Positions 52,890 through 61,820 of a stretch of 64,000 nucleotides of DNA are shown one piece after another. The stretch spans positions 1-64,000 of the forward strand of contig CABUIO010000006.1 in the NCBI GenBank assembly GCA_902491625.1. The letters are read 5' to 3'. The notes beneath the pieces were generated by a model. The model was not told the origin of the DNA and searched no databases. It saw only the letters and a list, made by a program, of their open reading frames with translations. A program made the position numbers and the translations under genes. The number at the start of each line of letters is the position of its first letter. Position 1 is the first letter of the stretch. The DNA comes from an uncultured Porphyromonadaceae bacterium (lineage in GTDB: Bacteria; Bacteroidota; Bacteroidia; Bacteroidales; Muribaculaceae).

Positions 52890-52976
52890 ATGACTTTCTT
52901 AGCTTCAAGATATATCAGTTGGTGGTGGCGCCTCGGCTCAATGCGATGGTGTGGCTCCTGCTATATGTGTGGCTGA
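52890..52976 (+). CDS. trpL: Trp leader peptide
   Basis: A 28-codon open frame reads MTFLASRYISWWWRLGSM, then RWCGSCYMCG, and stops at TGA 52974-52976. Three consecutive Trp codons (11-13) and a fourth at codon 20 lie in a position to sense charged tRNA-Trp. It lies between a strong promoter and a terminator hairpin in front of trpB, the arrangement of a translation-coupled attenuator. Confidence 0.92.
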   Translation: MTFLASRYISWWWRLGSMRWCGSCYMCG

Positions 52977-53042
52977 GAGCATTCGGATCTCTTTCCCTAT
53001 AGCATAGTTCGGAACAGACAATATAAGTGATTAACTTTCACG

Positions 53043-53088
53043 GCGCCATCGGTTGAGTCGCAACGACTTTTCCGATGGCGCTGCTTTT
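53043..53088 (+). promoter_or_regulatory. Trp attenuator terminator
   Basis: The hairpin GCGCCATCGG (53043-53052) / CCGATGGCGC (53072-53081), with inner GAGTCG/CGACTT pairing, is followed by TGCTTTT. Leader bases 52944-52952 (CGATGGTGT) mimic the 3' arm and can pair with 53043-53051 over nine positions (two G-U), giving an antiterminator when a ribosome stalls at Trp 11-13. A third stem TGCTATA/TATAGCA (52959-52965/52998-53004) can form between them. Confidence 0.88.
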
Positions 53089-53115
53089 AAAACGCTTTTT
53101 AAATCCAAAGATACA

Positions 53116-54360
53116 ATGGAAACAACTTTCGCAGACGTAACTCTCTCCCCCAAGGTAAAATCCCGCCACGGTCTTCTTCCTGTGGACGATAACGGATATT
53201 ACGGATCCGACAGACATTTCGGCGGTTGCCACGTGCCGGATGTCCTCAAGAAAAATCTCGACGAGGTGGCAGAGGCTTATTATGAGGCCATCGCCGACGA
53301 GAGCTTCATGGAGGAATACCGCGCGTTGCTGCGCGATTATGTCGGTCGTCCGTCGCCGCTCTATCATGCCCGCAAGCTCAGCGAACACTACGGCACCAAC
53401 GTCTACCTCAAACGTGAGGATCTCAACCATACCGGCGCACACAAGATCAACAATGCCATCGGTCTGGCCATGCTCGCGCGCCGCATGGGCAAACGCCGCG
53501 TCATCGCCGAGACCGGAGCGGGACAGCACGGTGTGGCGACGGCCACTGTCTGTGCCCTTCTCGGTCTGGAATGCACCGTCTTCATGGGCGCAGTCGATGT
53601 GGAGCGCCAGCGCCCGAACGTGGAACGCATGAAGATGCTCGGCGCCGAAGTCGTGGCAGTGACCTCGGGAGGTGCCACGCTTCAGGACGCCGTGGACGCT
53701 GCCCTCGACGAGTGGGTGCGTCGTCGCGACGACACATTCTATCTCATCGGTTCAGCCGTCGGTCCTCATCCTTTCCCTGAGATGGTGGCCACGTTCCAGT
53801 CGGTCATCAGCGAGGAACTCACCGTTCAGGTGCCGCAATGCACACCCAAGGTACGACCCGACTACGTCATCGCCTGTGTCGGAGGCGGCAGCAACGCCTC
53901 CGGCGCCTTCTATCATTTCCTTGACTGTGAGGATGTCCGCCTTGTGGCTGTCGAGGCTGCCGGCCACGGCATAGCCTCCGGCGAACATGCCGCCACCATG
54001 AGCGTAGGCAGCGACACCGTGCTCCACGGATCGCGCACACTCGCCATCAAGGATGCCTCCGGCGAGGTCATGGCGCCATACAGCGTTTCCGCCGGACTCG
54101 ACTATCCCGGTGTGGGACCGCTGATGGCGACGCTCGCAACATCCGGGCGCATGAAAGTGCTGGCCGCTACCGATGATCAAGCACTTGCCGCTGCTTTCCG
54201 CCTCGCACGCATGGAAGGTATCATCCCCGCAGTCGAGAGCTCCCACGCCCTTGCCGCCCTCGACCTGATGCGGTTCAAGGCAGACGACGTAGTGGTCATC
54301 AATCTTTCCGGCCGCGGCGACAAAGACATGCAGACCTACATGGCCTTCAACGCCCGCTGA
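53116..54360 (+). CDS. trpB: Tryptophan synthase beta subunit
   Basis: TrpB joins indole and serine to tryptophan using PLP. The 414 residues include the PLP lysine motif LNHTGAHKINNA, AETGAGQHGVATAT and the phosphate loop GGGSNASGAF, typical of TrpB1. The frame is open back to 53053, but that would start inside the attenuator hairpin, so ATG 53116 (METTFADV) is chosen. It is the only structural trp gene here: a terminator follows at once and the next gene is convergent. In other Bacteroidetes trpB usually heads a trpBEGDCFA operon. Confidence 0.96.
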   Translation: METTFADVTLSPKVKSRHGLLPVDDNGYYGSDRHFGGCHVPDVLKKNLDEVAEAYYEAIADESFMEEYRALLRDYVGRPSPLYHARKLSEHYGTNVYLKREDLNHTGAHKINNAIGLAMLARRMGKRRVIAETGAGQHGVATATVCALLGLECTVFMGAVDVERQRPNVERMKMLGAEVVAVTSGGATLQDAVDAALDEWVRRRDDTFYLIGSAVGPHPFPEMVATFQSVISEELTVQVPQCTPKVRPDYVIACVGGGSNASGAFYHFLDCEDVRLVAVEAAGHGIASGEHAATMSVGSDTVLHGSRTLAIKDASGEVMAPYSVSAGLDYPGVGPLMATLATSGRMKVLAATDDQALAAAFRLARMEGIIPAVESSHALAALDLMRFKADDVVVINLSGRGDKDMQTYMAFNAR

Positions 54361-54374
54361 CACTACGCAACCAA

Positions 54375-54405
54375 AAAGCGCCGGGAGCCTCGGCTCTCGG
54401 CGCTT
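54375..54405 (+). terminator. Terminator after trpB (bidirectional)
   Basis: AAAGCGCCGGGAGCC / GGCTCTCGGCGCTTT form a 15-bp near-perfect stem beginning 15 nt after the trpB stop. The A-tract before it and T-tract after it allow use from both sides. The stretch 54406-54578 holds a small CCGGAA/TTCCGG hairpin (54460-54474) and nothing else recognised. Confidence 0.85.
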
Positions 54406-54578
54406 TAAGGTTAATGAAGCAAAAGATTCATGGTTTTACGACATTAAATCCTAAGCTTGTCCGGAATCTCTTCCGGCTCTATTATGTGCAGGGGGCTTTT
54501 CGGCCGACCTACATATTATAGACATCTTAGACGCGCAAAAGTTTAATTGCCGCGTCAAATTTTTCATTTTTAACGCAA

Positions 54579-56099
54579 TCAGGCTTTTGCCGTCGCCGGC
54601 TCACACTGCTCGTAGGCGGCGTAGTTGGCGTTGCGCATGTCGCCTGTGCAGGCGAAGGCGTCGTGGAAAGCGAAGGCGGAGCGCAGACTGTGGGGCGTGT
54701 GGCCTTTCTTGGCGATCTTGAGGTAGTCCCAGAGAAGTTCGCGGTAGTCGGGGTGCGCGCAGTTCTCGATGATGCATTCGGCGCGCTGCATCGGATCCTT
54801 GCCGCGAAGGTCGGCTACGCCCTGCTCTGTGACGAGAATCTTGACGGAGTGCTCGCTGTGGTCGACATGGCTGACCATGGGGACGATAGCGGAGATCTTG
54901 CCCCCTTTCTGCATCGAGGGGCAGGAGAAGATGGAGAGGTAGGCGTTGCGCGAGAAGTCGGCCGAGCCTCCGATGCCGTTCATCATCTTGGTTCCGAGCA
55001 CGTGGGTGGAGTTGACGTTGCCGAAGATGTCGGCTTCGAGCGCTGTGTTCATGGCGATGAGACCCAGACGGCGCACGACTTCGGGATGGTTGCTGATCTC
55101 GCCGGGACGCATGAGTATCTTGTCGCGGAAGAAGTCGATGTTGCTCATGAAGCGGAGCATGGCGTCGTCGGAGAAGGTGAGGGCGCATGTGGATGCGAAC
55201 TTGCATTTTCCTTCTTCCATGAGGTGCATGACGGCGTCCTGGATGACTTCGGTATACATCTCGAACTGAGGGATCTCGGGATTCTCGCCCAGACCGTAGA
55301 GCACGGCGTTGGCGACGTTGCCCACGCCGGACTGCAGCGGCAGGAACTCCTTGGGTATGCGGCCTTCGCGGAGCTCTGTGGCGAGGAAATGGCAGACGTT
55401 GTCGCCGATGCGCTGGGTGATCTCGTCGCCGGCGGTGAAAGGCTTGATGCTCTCCGAGGCATTGGAGGGCACGACGCCGACGATCTTGGCCGGGTCGATC
55501 TTAAGCACTGTGGAGCCGATGCGGTCGTTGGGGCGGTAGATGGGAATCTCGCGGCGATGAGGAGGATCAGCCGGTATGTAGTTGTCGTGGAATCCGCGGA
55601 AGGATGTGTGGTAGTAGGAGGAGTACTCGATGATGACTTTCTTGGCCATCTGGGCGACGGTAGGAGCCATGCCGAGACCGGCGCCGAGGATCACCTCGCC
55701 GTTGGGGCTCATCTCGGTAGCTTCGATGATGGCCACGTCGATCGGGCCGTAGAAGCCGTAGCGCAGATCCTGAGCCAGATGCGACAGATGGGCGTCGATA
55801 TAGCGGATCTGTCCGGCGTTGATGGCCTTGCGCGAATCGGGGTGAGACTGGTAGGGTGTGCGCAGGTTCACTGCGTTGGCGCGAGAGAGCTCACCGTCGA
55901 CATGGTCGTTGGTGCTTGCGCCCGAAAAAAGGTTGATCTTGAATTCTTCCCCCTTCTCATGGAGCGCCTTTGCGCGCTCGGCCAATGCCACCGTCACAAC
56001 TTTCGGTGTACCGGATGCCGTGAAGCCCGACAATCCCACATTATCACCGTTTTTTATCACAGAGGCGGCCTCTTCTGCTGAAATAAATGGAATGCTCAT
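54579..56099 (-). CDS. Acetyl-CoA hydrolase/transferase family (succinate-type CoA transferase)
   Basis: This 506-residue Cat1-type enzyme starts at ATG 56099 (MSIPFISAEEAASVIKNGDN). Conserved parts are GLSGFTASGTPKVV, VATTELREGRIPKE-like FLATELREGRIP, LQSGVGNVANAVLYGL and GIGGSADFSRNAYLSIF. These enzymes move CoA between acetyl- or propionyl-CoA and succinate, acetate or propionate, in line with succinate/propionate fermentation. The exact substrate pair is not determined. The longer frame to 56135 crosses the divergent promoter region shared with miaB. Confidence 0.9.
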   Translation of the reverse strand: MSIPFISAEEAASVIKNGDNVGLSGFTASGTPKVVTVALAERAKALHEKGEEFKINLFSGASTNDHVDGELSRANAVNLRTPYQSHPDSRKAINAGQIRYIDAHLSHLAQDLRYGFYGPIDVAIIEATEMSPNGEVILGAGLGMAPTVAQMAKKVIIEYSSYYHTSFRGFHDNYIPADPPHRREIPIYRPNDRIGSTVLKIDPAKIVGVVPSNASESIKPFTAGDEITQRIGDNVCHFLATELREGRIPKEFLPLQSGVGNVANAVLYGLGENPEIPQFEMYTEVIQDAVMHLMEEGKCKFASTCALTFSDDAMLRFMSNIDFFRDKILMRPGEISNHPEVVRRLGLIAMNTALEADIFGNVNSTHVLGTKMMNGIGGSADFSRNAYLSIFSCPSMQKGGKISAIVPMVSHVDHSEHSVKILVTEQGVADLRGKDPMQRAECIIENCAHPDYRELLWDYLKIAKKGHTPHSLRSAFAFHDAFACTGDMRNANYAAYEQCEPATAKA

Positions 56100-56122
56100 G
56101 TGTAACGTGTTAGATTTTATGG

Positions 56123-56164
56123 TAATTTTGCACAAAACTAAGTATTACATCCCTTACCACAAAA
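56123..56164. promoter_or_regulatory. Divergent -7 boxes between the CoA-transferase gene and miaB
   Basis: On the plus strand TAATTTTG followed by C (56123-56130) points to miaB. On the minus strand TAATTTTG (56164-56157) points to the CoA-transferase gene. Leaders would be about 33 and 50 nt. -33 motifs are weak on both strands. Confidence 0.5.
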
Positions 56165-56166
56165 TT

Positions 56167-57534
56167 ATGGAGCCATTTTTTTTACCTGAGAACGCAGAAA
56201 ATTGCACACAACAACCCAAAGTGCGCATCGAAACGTACGGCTGTCAGATGAATGTGGCTGACAGTGAGGTGGTTGCCGCGATGATGGAGATGGCGGGCTA
56301 TGAACTGACCGACAATGACGCCGAGGCGCAGGCCGTGCTTATCAACACATGCTCCATACGCGATAACGCCGAGCAGCGGATCATTGCCCGTCTCAACTAC
56401 TGGAACAGTCTTCGCCGTCACTCGGGAAGCCGAATCATCGTGGGTGTGATCGGCTGCATGGCCGAGCGTCTGCGCGAACGGCTCGTGGAGGATTACGGTG
56501 TCGACATCGTGGCCGGCCCCGACGCCTACCTCGACCTTCCGTCGCTCGTCGCTTCCGCCGAAAAGGGGGAGAAGGCCGTGAATGTGGAGCTGAGCACCAC
56601 GGAGACATACCGCGACATCGTGCCGAAGAGGCTCGGCAGCGGCGTGGCCGGATTTATCTCCATAATGAGAGGATGCAACAATTTCTGCAGCTATTGCATC
56701 GTGCCTTACACACGCGGCCGCGAACGCAGCCGCGAGCCGCAAAGCATTCTGCGCGAGCTTGCCGATCTGCGCAGCCGCGGATTCAGTGAAGCGACGCTGC
56801 TGGGGCAGAATGTCAATTCATACAATTATAAGGACGAGGCGACAGGCGAGACCACCGATTTCCCCGCTCTGCTGGAGATGGTGGCCGTGGCCGCGCCCGA
56901 CATGAGGATACGCTTCACTACCTCGCATCCAAAGGACATGAGCGACGCGACACTTGAGGCCATGGCGCGCCACTCCAACATAGCGCGCCACATCCACCTC
57001 CCGGTGCAGAGCGGCAGCGACGCCGTGCTAAAGCGCATGAACCGAAAATACACCTCCGCATGGTATATGGAGCGTGTCGAGTCGATCCGCCGCATCCTTC
57101 CCGGCTGCGGGCTCAGTTCCGACATGTTCACCGGCTTCAGCGGCGAGACTGAGGAGGATTTCCAGCTGACGCTCAAGCTGATGCGTGAGGCCGGATTCGA
57201 CAGCGCCTTCATGTTCAAATACTCGGAGCGCCCGGGCACTTTCGCCTCGAAACATCTTCCCGACGACATCCCCGACGAGGTAAAGACCGAGCGCCTGAAC
57301 CGCATGATAGAACTGCAGAACGAACTCTCCGCCGAGAGCAACCGCCGCGACGTCGGCAAACGCTTCGAGGTTCTTGTCGAAGGGAGGAGCAAGCGGTCGG
57401 CCGCCGACCTTTACGGCCGCACGTCGCAGAACAAAGTCGTGGTCTTTCCGCGCGGCAACGCCAAGCCCGGCGACTTCGTCGAGGTTGAGGTGACCGGCGC
57501 CACCTCCGCTACCCTCCTCGGCCACCTCGTCTGA
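56167..57534 (+). CDS. miaB: tRNA i6A37 methylthiotransferase MiaB
   Basis: MiaB adds the 2-methylthio group to isopentenyladenosine 37 of UNN-decoding tRNAs. From ATG 56167 it has 455 residues: N-terminal cluster cysteines in ETYGCQMNVADSE, NTCSIRDNAEQR and IGCMAERL, the radical-SAM GCNNFCSYCIVPYTRGRERS, the QNVNSY motif and a C-terminal TRAM domain. The frame is open far upstream to 55858, but that part is antisense to the CoA-transferase gene. Confidence 0.96.
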   Translation: MEPFFLPENAENCTQQPKVRIETYGCQMNVADSEVVAAMMEMAGYELTDNDAEAQAVLINTCSIRDNAEQRIIARLNYWNSLRRHSGSRIIVGVIGCMAERLRERLVEDYGVDIVAGPDAYLDLPSLVASAEKGEKAVNVELSTTETYRDIVPKRLGSGVAGFISIMRGCNNFCSYCIVPYTRGRERSREPQSILRELADLRSRGFSEATLLGQNVNSYNYKDEATGETTDFPALLEMVAVAAPDMRIRFTTSHPKDMSDATLEAMARHSNIARHIHLPVQSGSDAVLKRMNRKYTSAWYMERVESIRRILPGCGLSSDMFTGFSGETEEDFQLTLKLMREAGFDSAFMFKYSERPGTFASKHLPDDIPDEVKTERLNRMIELQNELSAESNRRDVGKRFEVLVEGRSKRSAADLYGRTSQNKVVVFPRGNAKPGDFVEVEVTGATSATLLGHLV

Positions 57535-57584
57535 AAGAACTGCGATGATACATCACGCTTCCAAATCTTATAAAAATATCGAGA

Positions 57585-57619
57585 TTTGGAACTGTGATAC
57601 AGGTTTTTTATTATCTTTG
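57585..57619 (+). promoter_or_regulatory. Promoter of the AAA+ ATPase gene
   Basis: TTTG (57585-57588) and TATCTTTG (57612-57619) are 23 bp apart, slightly long. The position supports translation from ATG 57638 and not from the upstream in-frame ATG at 57545. Confidence 0.5.
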
Positions 57620-57637
57620 AAGCCTAAATCCATACGT

Positions 57638-59062
57638 ATGTTGATAGGAAGAGATAAAGAGATACGGGAGCTCCAACAGGCCTACAATTCGGACGAGTCT
57701 AAGTTTGTCGCTATCTTCGGACGCAGAAGAATTGGAAAGACTTATATCGTGAGAGAGGTTTTTCAAGATAGATTCGCGTTTACCTACTCCGGAATGGCGA
57801 ATGCCTCAACGAAAGAACAACTTCAGAGATTCTATTTGTCTCTGAAAGACTACGGCTATAAGAGTGCCGTAAAACCAAATAATTGGATTGAGGCTTTCTA
57901 TATGCTTGAACAGTATCTCAAAGAGCTTCCGGAAGGTAAAAAGATTGTGTTCTTAGATGAACTGCCTTGGATGGATGCGCCTAAATCAAGTTTTATGCCG
58001 GCGTTTGAGAATTTCTGGAATGCTTGGGCATCGGCGAGAAAAGACATCCTTCTTATTGTATGTGGCTCCGCCACTTCTTGGATGGTAAAGAAGATATTGA
58101 AGAATAGGGGAGGGTTACACAATAGGTTAAATAATCAAATTCATCTACAGCCTTTCAACTTGCATGAGTGCGAACTATATGCAAAGAGTATCCATTTGCC
58201 TCTGGAACGGCAAGAGATAATGGAGGCATATATGGTATTCGGAGGCATCCCGTTCTATTGGTCATTGCTCAATAAATCGCTTAGCTTACCGCAAAACATT
58301 GATGCATTGTTCTTTGGAAAAGACCCTAAGTTAAAGAATGAGTTTAAAGAATTATATTCATCTCTCTTTAGACAGCCAGATGCATACCTTGAAATCATCA
58401 CCGTCTTGGCAAAAAGGAAAATTGGGATGACACGGGATGAGATAATTGAAAATGCTAATATCGCAACCAGCGGTCTGCTTACCAAGTATCTGGAAGATTT
58501 AGAGAATTGTGGTTTCATACGCCGTTATCAGGCAATCGGAGCTAGAACGAAGAACTCTCTCTATCAACTTATTGATAACTTCACTCTGTTCTACTTCAAG
58601 TTTATGGAAGGTCGCAAGAATACGGATGTCAATTATTGGTCGAAGATACAGATGACTCCAGCCTTTCACACATGGAGTGGTCTCGCTTTCGAGAGGGTTT
58701 GCCTTTTGCACTCCGAACAGCTAAAGAAGGCTCTTGGCATAAGCGGTGTAATCACAAATGAATACTCATGGCGTACCGCTGCTAATGATGAACATCCCGG
58801 AGCGCAGATAGACCTATTGATTGACCGAAGCGACAAAGTGATTAATCTCTGTGAAATTAAATATTCCGACAATGCTTACACCATCGATAAAAAATATATG
58901 GTGAATCTGCGTAATAAGGCAGCTTTGTTTCGCCAGATCACAAAGACACGTAAAGGAATTGCCCTGACAATGATAACAAGTTCCGGCCTTGTAAAAAACT
59001 CCTATTCGATGAACAATATCCATTCGCAACTCACAGCCGATGACTTGTTCGTGGACGTGTGA
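57638..59062 (+). CDS. AAA+ ATPase of the archaeal ATPase/DUF234 type
   Basis: This encodes 474 residues from ATG 57638 (MLIGRDKEIREL). Walker A is GRRRIGKT (28-35) and Walker B is KIVFLDELPWMD (about 105-116). A winged-helix-like middle follows (GMTRDEIIENANIATSGLLTKYLEDL in pieces). The C-terminal DUF234-like nuclease-fold region has QIDLLIDRSDKVINLCEIKYS, a PD-(D/E)xK-like pattern (D...EIK). Such proteins are common and of uncertain function, often in defence or mobile contexts. The gene is clearly lower in GC than miaB and parA around it, so recent transfer is likely. Confidence 0.85.
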   Translation: MLIGRDKEIRELQQAYNSDESKFVAIFGRRRIGKTYIVREVFQDRFAFTYSGMANASTKEQLQRFYLSLKDYGYKSAVKPNNWIEAFYMLEQYLKELPEGKKIVFLDELPWMDAPKSSFMPAFENFWNAWASARKDILLIVCGSATSWMVKKILKNRGGLHNRLNNQIHLQPFNLHECELYAKSIHLPLERQEIMEAYMVFGGIPFYWSLLNKSLSLPQNIDALFFGKDPKLKNEFKELYSSLFRQPDAYLEIITVLAKRKIGMTRDEIIENANIATSGLLTKYLEDLENCGFIRRYQAIGARTKNSLYQLIDNFTLFYFKFMEGRKNTDVNYWSKIQMTPAFHTWSGLAFERVCLLHSEQLKKALGISGVITNEYSWRTAANDEHPGAQIDLLIDRSDKVINLCEIKYSDNAYTIDKKYMVNLRNKAALFRQITKTRKGIALTMITSSGLVKNSYSMNNIHSQLTADDLFVDV

Positions 59063-59134
59063 GGAGTTGAGATAGGCGTGCGGCTTCGTCTGGGCTTCGT
59101 CTGTGGATTTTAAGAGACTTTAATATATTAAGGA

Positions 59135-59165
59135 TTGGTAATGTCGGCAAATTTTTGTTACTTTG
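59135..59165 (+). promoter_or_regulatory. parA promoter
   Basis: TTGG (59135-59138) and TTACTTTG followed by C (59158-59165) have 19-bp spacing. The leader to ATG 59229 is about 60 nt and contains a small CTTTACCGTAAAAG dyad. Confidence 0.65.
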
Positions 59166-59228
59166 CAAGTTGAATCAGGCCGGGACTTTACCGTAAAAGG
59201 GCGGTCTATGTGCCTCTAATTCTTACTT

Positions 59229-59999
59229 ATGGGTAAAATCATAGCTATTGCCAATCAGAAAGGTGGTGTGGGCAAGACCACTACCGCCATCAATCTGGCT
59301 GCGAGTCTGGCGGAGCAGGGGAGCAAGGTGCTTCTCATCGATGCCGATCCGCAGGCTAACGCCACTTCAGGTCTGGGCATTGACCCCCGCGAGGCTCCCG
59401 TGAGCATCTACGAGTGTCTGGTCGACGACTATCCTGTCCGGGGATCCGAACAGAAGACGTGTGTCGAGGGTCTGAGTCTGGTGAGTTCGCGCATAGACCT
59501 TGTGGGCGCCGAGCTTGAGCTGATCAACAAGCCGGAGCGCGAGAAGGTGCTCCGCAGGGCGCTGTTGCCCGTAAAGGACGATTACGACATTATCCTCATT
59601 GATTGCAGCCCTTCGCTGGGAAGCACCACGGTCAACGCCCTGACGGCGGCCGACGCTGTGCTGATTCCGGTGCAGGCGGAATATTTCGCTCTCGACGGCA
59701 TCACGCAGCTGCTGAACACCATACGCATCATCAAGAGCCGGTTGAATCCGGAGCTTGAGATTGAGGGCTTCCTTGTCACGATGTACGACGCGCGTCTGCG
59801 TCTGGCCAACCAGATCTATGAGGAGCTGAAGACTCATTTCGGCGACATGGTGTTCTCGACCGTGATTCCGCGCAACATCCGCCTGTCGGAGGCGCCGAGC
59901 CACGGTCTGCCCGTGACGCTCTATGATCCCGAATGCCGCGGCGCCATAGCCCACCGGCAGCTTGCCAAGGAGCTGTTGCGCCGTTGCCGCAAGCATTGA
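59229..59999 (+). CDS. parA: Chromosome partitioning ATPase ParA (Soj)
   Basis: This 256-residue ATPase has the deviant Walker A KGGVGKTTTAINLA (11-24), IDADPQANATSG and IDCSPSLG, and no N-terminal DNA-binding extension, so it is the chromosomal Soj type. It works with ParB to separate origins. It lies 48 nt upstream of parB and shares its transcript. A parS site was not spotted by eye. Confidence 0.95.
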   Translation: MGKIIAIANQKGGVGKTTTAINLAASLAEQGSKVLLIDADPQANATSGLGIDPREAPVSIYECLVDDYPVRGSEQKTCVEGLSLVSSRIDLVGAELELINKPEREKVLRRALLPVKDDYDIILIDCSPSLGSTTVNALTAADAVLIPVQAEYFALDGITQLLNTIRIIKSRLNPELEIEGFLVTMYDARLRLANQIYEELKTHFGDMVFSTVIPRNIRLSEAPSHGLPVTLYDPECRGAIAHRQLAKELLRRCRKH

Positions 60000-60047
60000 C
60001 GCGATGCCCGCGGCCTCTCTTAATTATTATTATCACACAGTCTGCAA

Positions 60048-60932
60048 ATGAAACGTAACGCTCTGGGCCGCGGCCTCGACTCGCTCATTCAGATGAATGA
60101 CATCCAGACCGCCGGCTCCTCGCAAATCAACAATATCGCTCTCTCGCTCATCTCGCCCAATCCCGACCAGCCGCGCACGACTTTTTCGGAGGAGGCTCTC
60201 GACGAGCTTGCGGCCTCGATCCGCGAGCTGGGTGTCATCCAGCCGCTCTCGCTGCGCCGCCTTGAGGACGGCACATATCAGATCATCGCCGGCGAGCGCC
60301 GCTGGCGTGCCGCCAAGAAGGCCGGACTTGCTTCCGTGCCTGCCTACGTGCGCACCGCCACCGACGCCGAGATCACGGAGATGGCGCTCATCGAGAATAT
60401 CCAGCGTGAGGATCTCAACGCCATAGAGATCGCCCTGACTTTCCGCAAGCTTATCGACCAGTACGGCCTCACGCAGGAGCGTCTGGCCGAGCGTGTGGGC
60501 AAGAAGCGCGCCACCGTCACCAACCATCTGCGTCTGCTGCGTCTGCCGGCGGAGGTGCAGCTCGGTCTGCGCGACGGCCGCATCGACATGGGCCATGCCC
60601 GCGCCATCCTCACGGTTGACGATCCTGCGCAGCAGCTCCGTCTATACAATCTCACCGTCAAGGAAGGTCTGTCGGTGAGAAAGGTGGAGGAGGTCGCCGC
60701 CGCCGCCCGCGACAAGGCCGCCGCCGGAGAGAAACCGCGCATCACGGCGAAAAGTGTGGCCGCCGCCCCTTCGGCCGACTACGATTTCTTCCGCCGCGAT
60801 CTGGAGAAATACTTCTCCACTCCGGTGAAGTTCTCGCGCAACGTGGAAGGCCGCGGCTCCATCACGCTGCGTTTCAACAACGACGACGAGCTGCAAAGCC
60901 TTGTGGCTCTCTTTGAGAAACTCAAATCCTGA
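60048..60932 (+). CDS. parB: Chromosome partitioning protein ParB (Spo0J)
   Basis: This encodes 294 residues. An N-terminal CTPase/ParB domain (SLISPNPDQPRTTFSEEALDEL, then IIAGERRWRAAKKAG) is followed by a helix-turn-helix (LTQERLAERVGKKRATVTNHLRLL) and a C-terminal dimerisation segment. It binds parS near the origin and stimulates ParA. It is the second gene of parA-parB-DUF5683-mltD. Confidence 0.95.
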   Translation: MKRNALGRGLDSLIQMNDIQTAGSSQINNIALSLISPNPDQPRTTFSEEALDELAASIRELGVIQPLSLRRLEDGTYQIIAGERRWRAAKKAGLASVPAYVRTATDAEITEMALIENIQREDLNAIEIALTFRKLIDQYGLTQERLAERVGKKRATVTNHLRLLRLPAEVQLGLRDGRIDMGHARAILTVDDPAQQLRLYNLTVKEGLSVRKVEEVAAAARDKAAAGEKPRITAKSVAAAPSADYDFFRRDLEKYFSTPVKFSRNVEGRGSITLRFNNDDELQSLVALFEKLKS

Positions 60933-60947
60933 TCGAGGCGAAAAAAG

Positions 60948-61781
60948 GTGGAAATAAGAAGATACATAGCCGGAAAGCTTCGTCGCGCGGTCAGTGCTGA
61001 CGGCAGATGTTCGCGCGGAATGGCCGCCTGTGTGCTCACCGCGATGGCTCTGCTCCCGACGCTGACATCGGTGGCGTCGGCCCTGGTCTCGCGTCAGGAC
61101 ATTCTGCCGATGCCATCGGGAAAGTCCGAGGCTGTCGACAGCGTGGCCGAAGCCGAGGTTCTTCTTCGTGTCGGCCGCAAGCCTATCGAGGTCGAGATGC
61201 CCGACTCCGTGCGCAGCGAGGTGCCCGACTCGGCGCTCGTGGAGGTCACTGCCGCCGGCTATTCTCCCGAATACGGACTCAAACGACCTTTCAACCCCGA
61301 CCCGACGCGTGCCGTCTGGATGTCGGCCCTCCTTCCCGGACTCGGCCAGATCTACAACCGCCGTTACTGGAAGCTCCCGATCATCGTGGGCGGATTCATG
61401 GGTCTGGGCTATGCCACAGCGTGGAACAATACCCAGCTCTCCGACTATACCCGCGCCTATCGCGATCTGATGGACAACGATCCGTCCACAAACTCGTACA
61501 TGAATTTCTTCCCTCCGACGACCTCCGAGAGCGATCTCGATAAATCGTGGCTGCAGAACACCATGCGCTCGCGCAAGGATTTCTACCGCCGCAACCGCGA
61601 TCTCTGCATCATCTGCATCGCAGCCCTCTATCTCCTCTGTATGCTCGACGCCTACGTCGATGCCTCGCTGGCTCACTTCGACATCTCGCCCGACCTGTCG
61701 ATGGACGTGCAGCCCGCTATGTTTCTCGACCCGATAGACCGCAAGCCCTCGCTCGGGCTTAACTGGGCGTTCAGTTTCTGA
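60948..61781 (+). CDS. DUF5683 membrane protein
   Basis: This encodes 277 residues from a GTG start at 60948, 15 nt after parB. An N-terminal hydrophobic segment (about 24-46), a linker, and the DUF5683 core (AVWMSALLPGLGQIYNRRYWKLPIIVGGF) are followed by further TM helices, with a YVDASLAHFDIS stretch near the end. The family sits beside parAB and mltD in Bacteroidales. Its function is unknown; an envelope or cell-division link is suggested by context only. Confidence 0.85.
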   Translation: MEIRRYIAGKLRRAVSADGRCSRGMAACVLTAMALLPTLTSVASALVSRQDILPMPSGKSEAVDSVAEAEVLLRVGRKPIEVEMPDSVRSEVPDSALVEVTAAGYSPEYGLKRPFNPDPTRAVWMSALLPGLGQIYNRRYWKLPIIVGGFMGLGYATAWNNTQLSDYTRAYRDLMDNDPSTNSYMNFFPPTTSESDLDKSWLQNTMRSRKDFYRRNRDLCIICIAALYLLCMLDAYVDASLAHFDISPDLSMDVQPAMFLDPIDRKPSLGLNWAFSF

Positions 61782-61820
61782 CAACAATCTCCCCGCACTC
61801 TCAACCATGCAAGATACAAT

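Noticed and set aside
53053..53115. Upstream start of trpB adding 21 residues
   Set aside because: It begins inside the attenuator hairpin, and the extra residues do not resemble TrpB N-termini.
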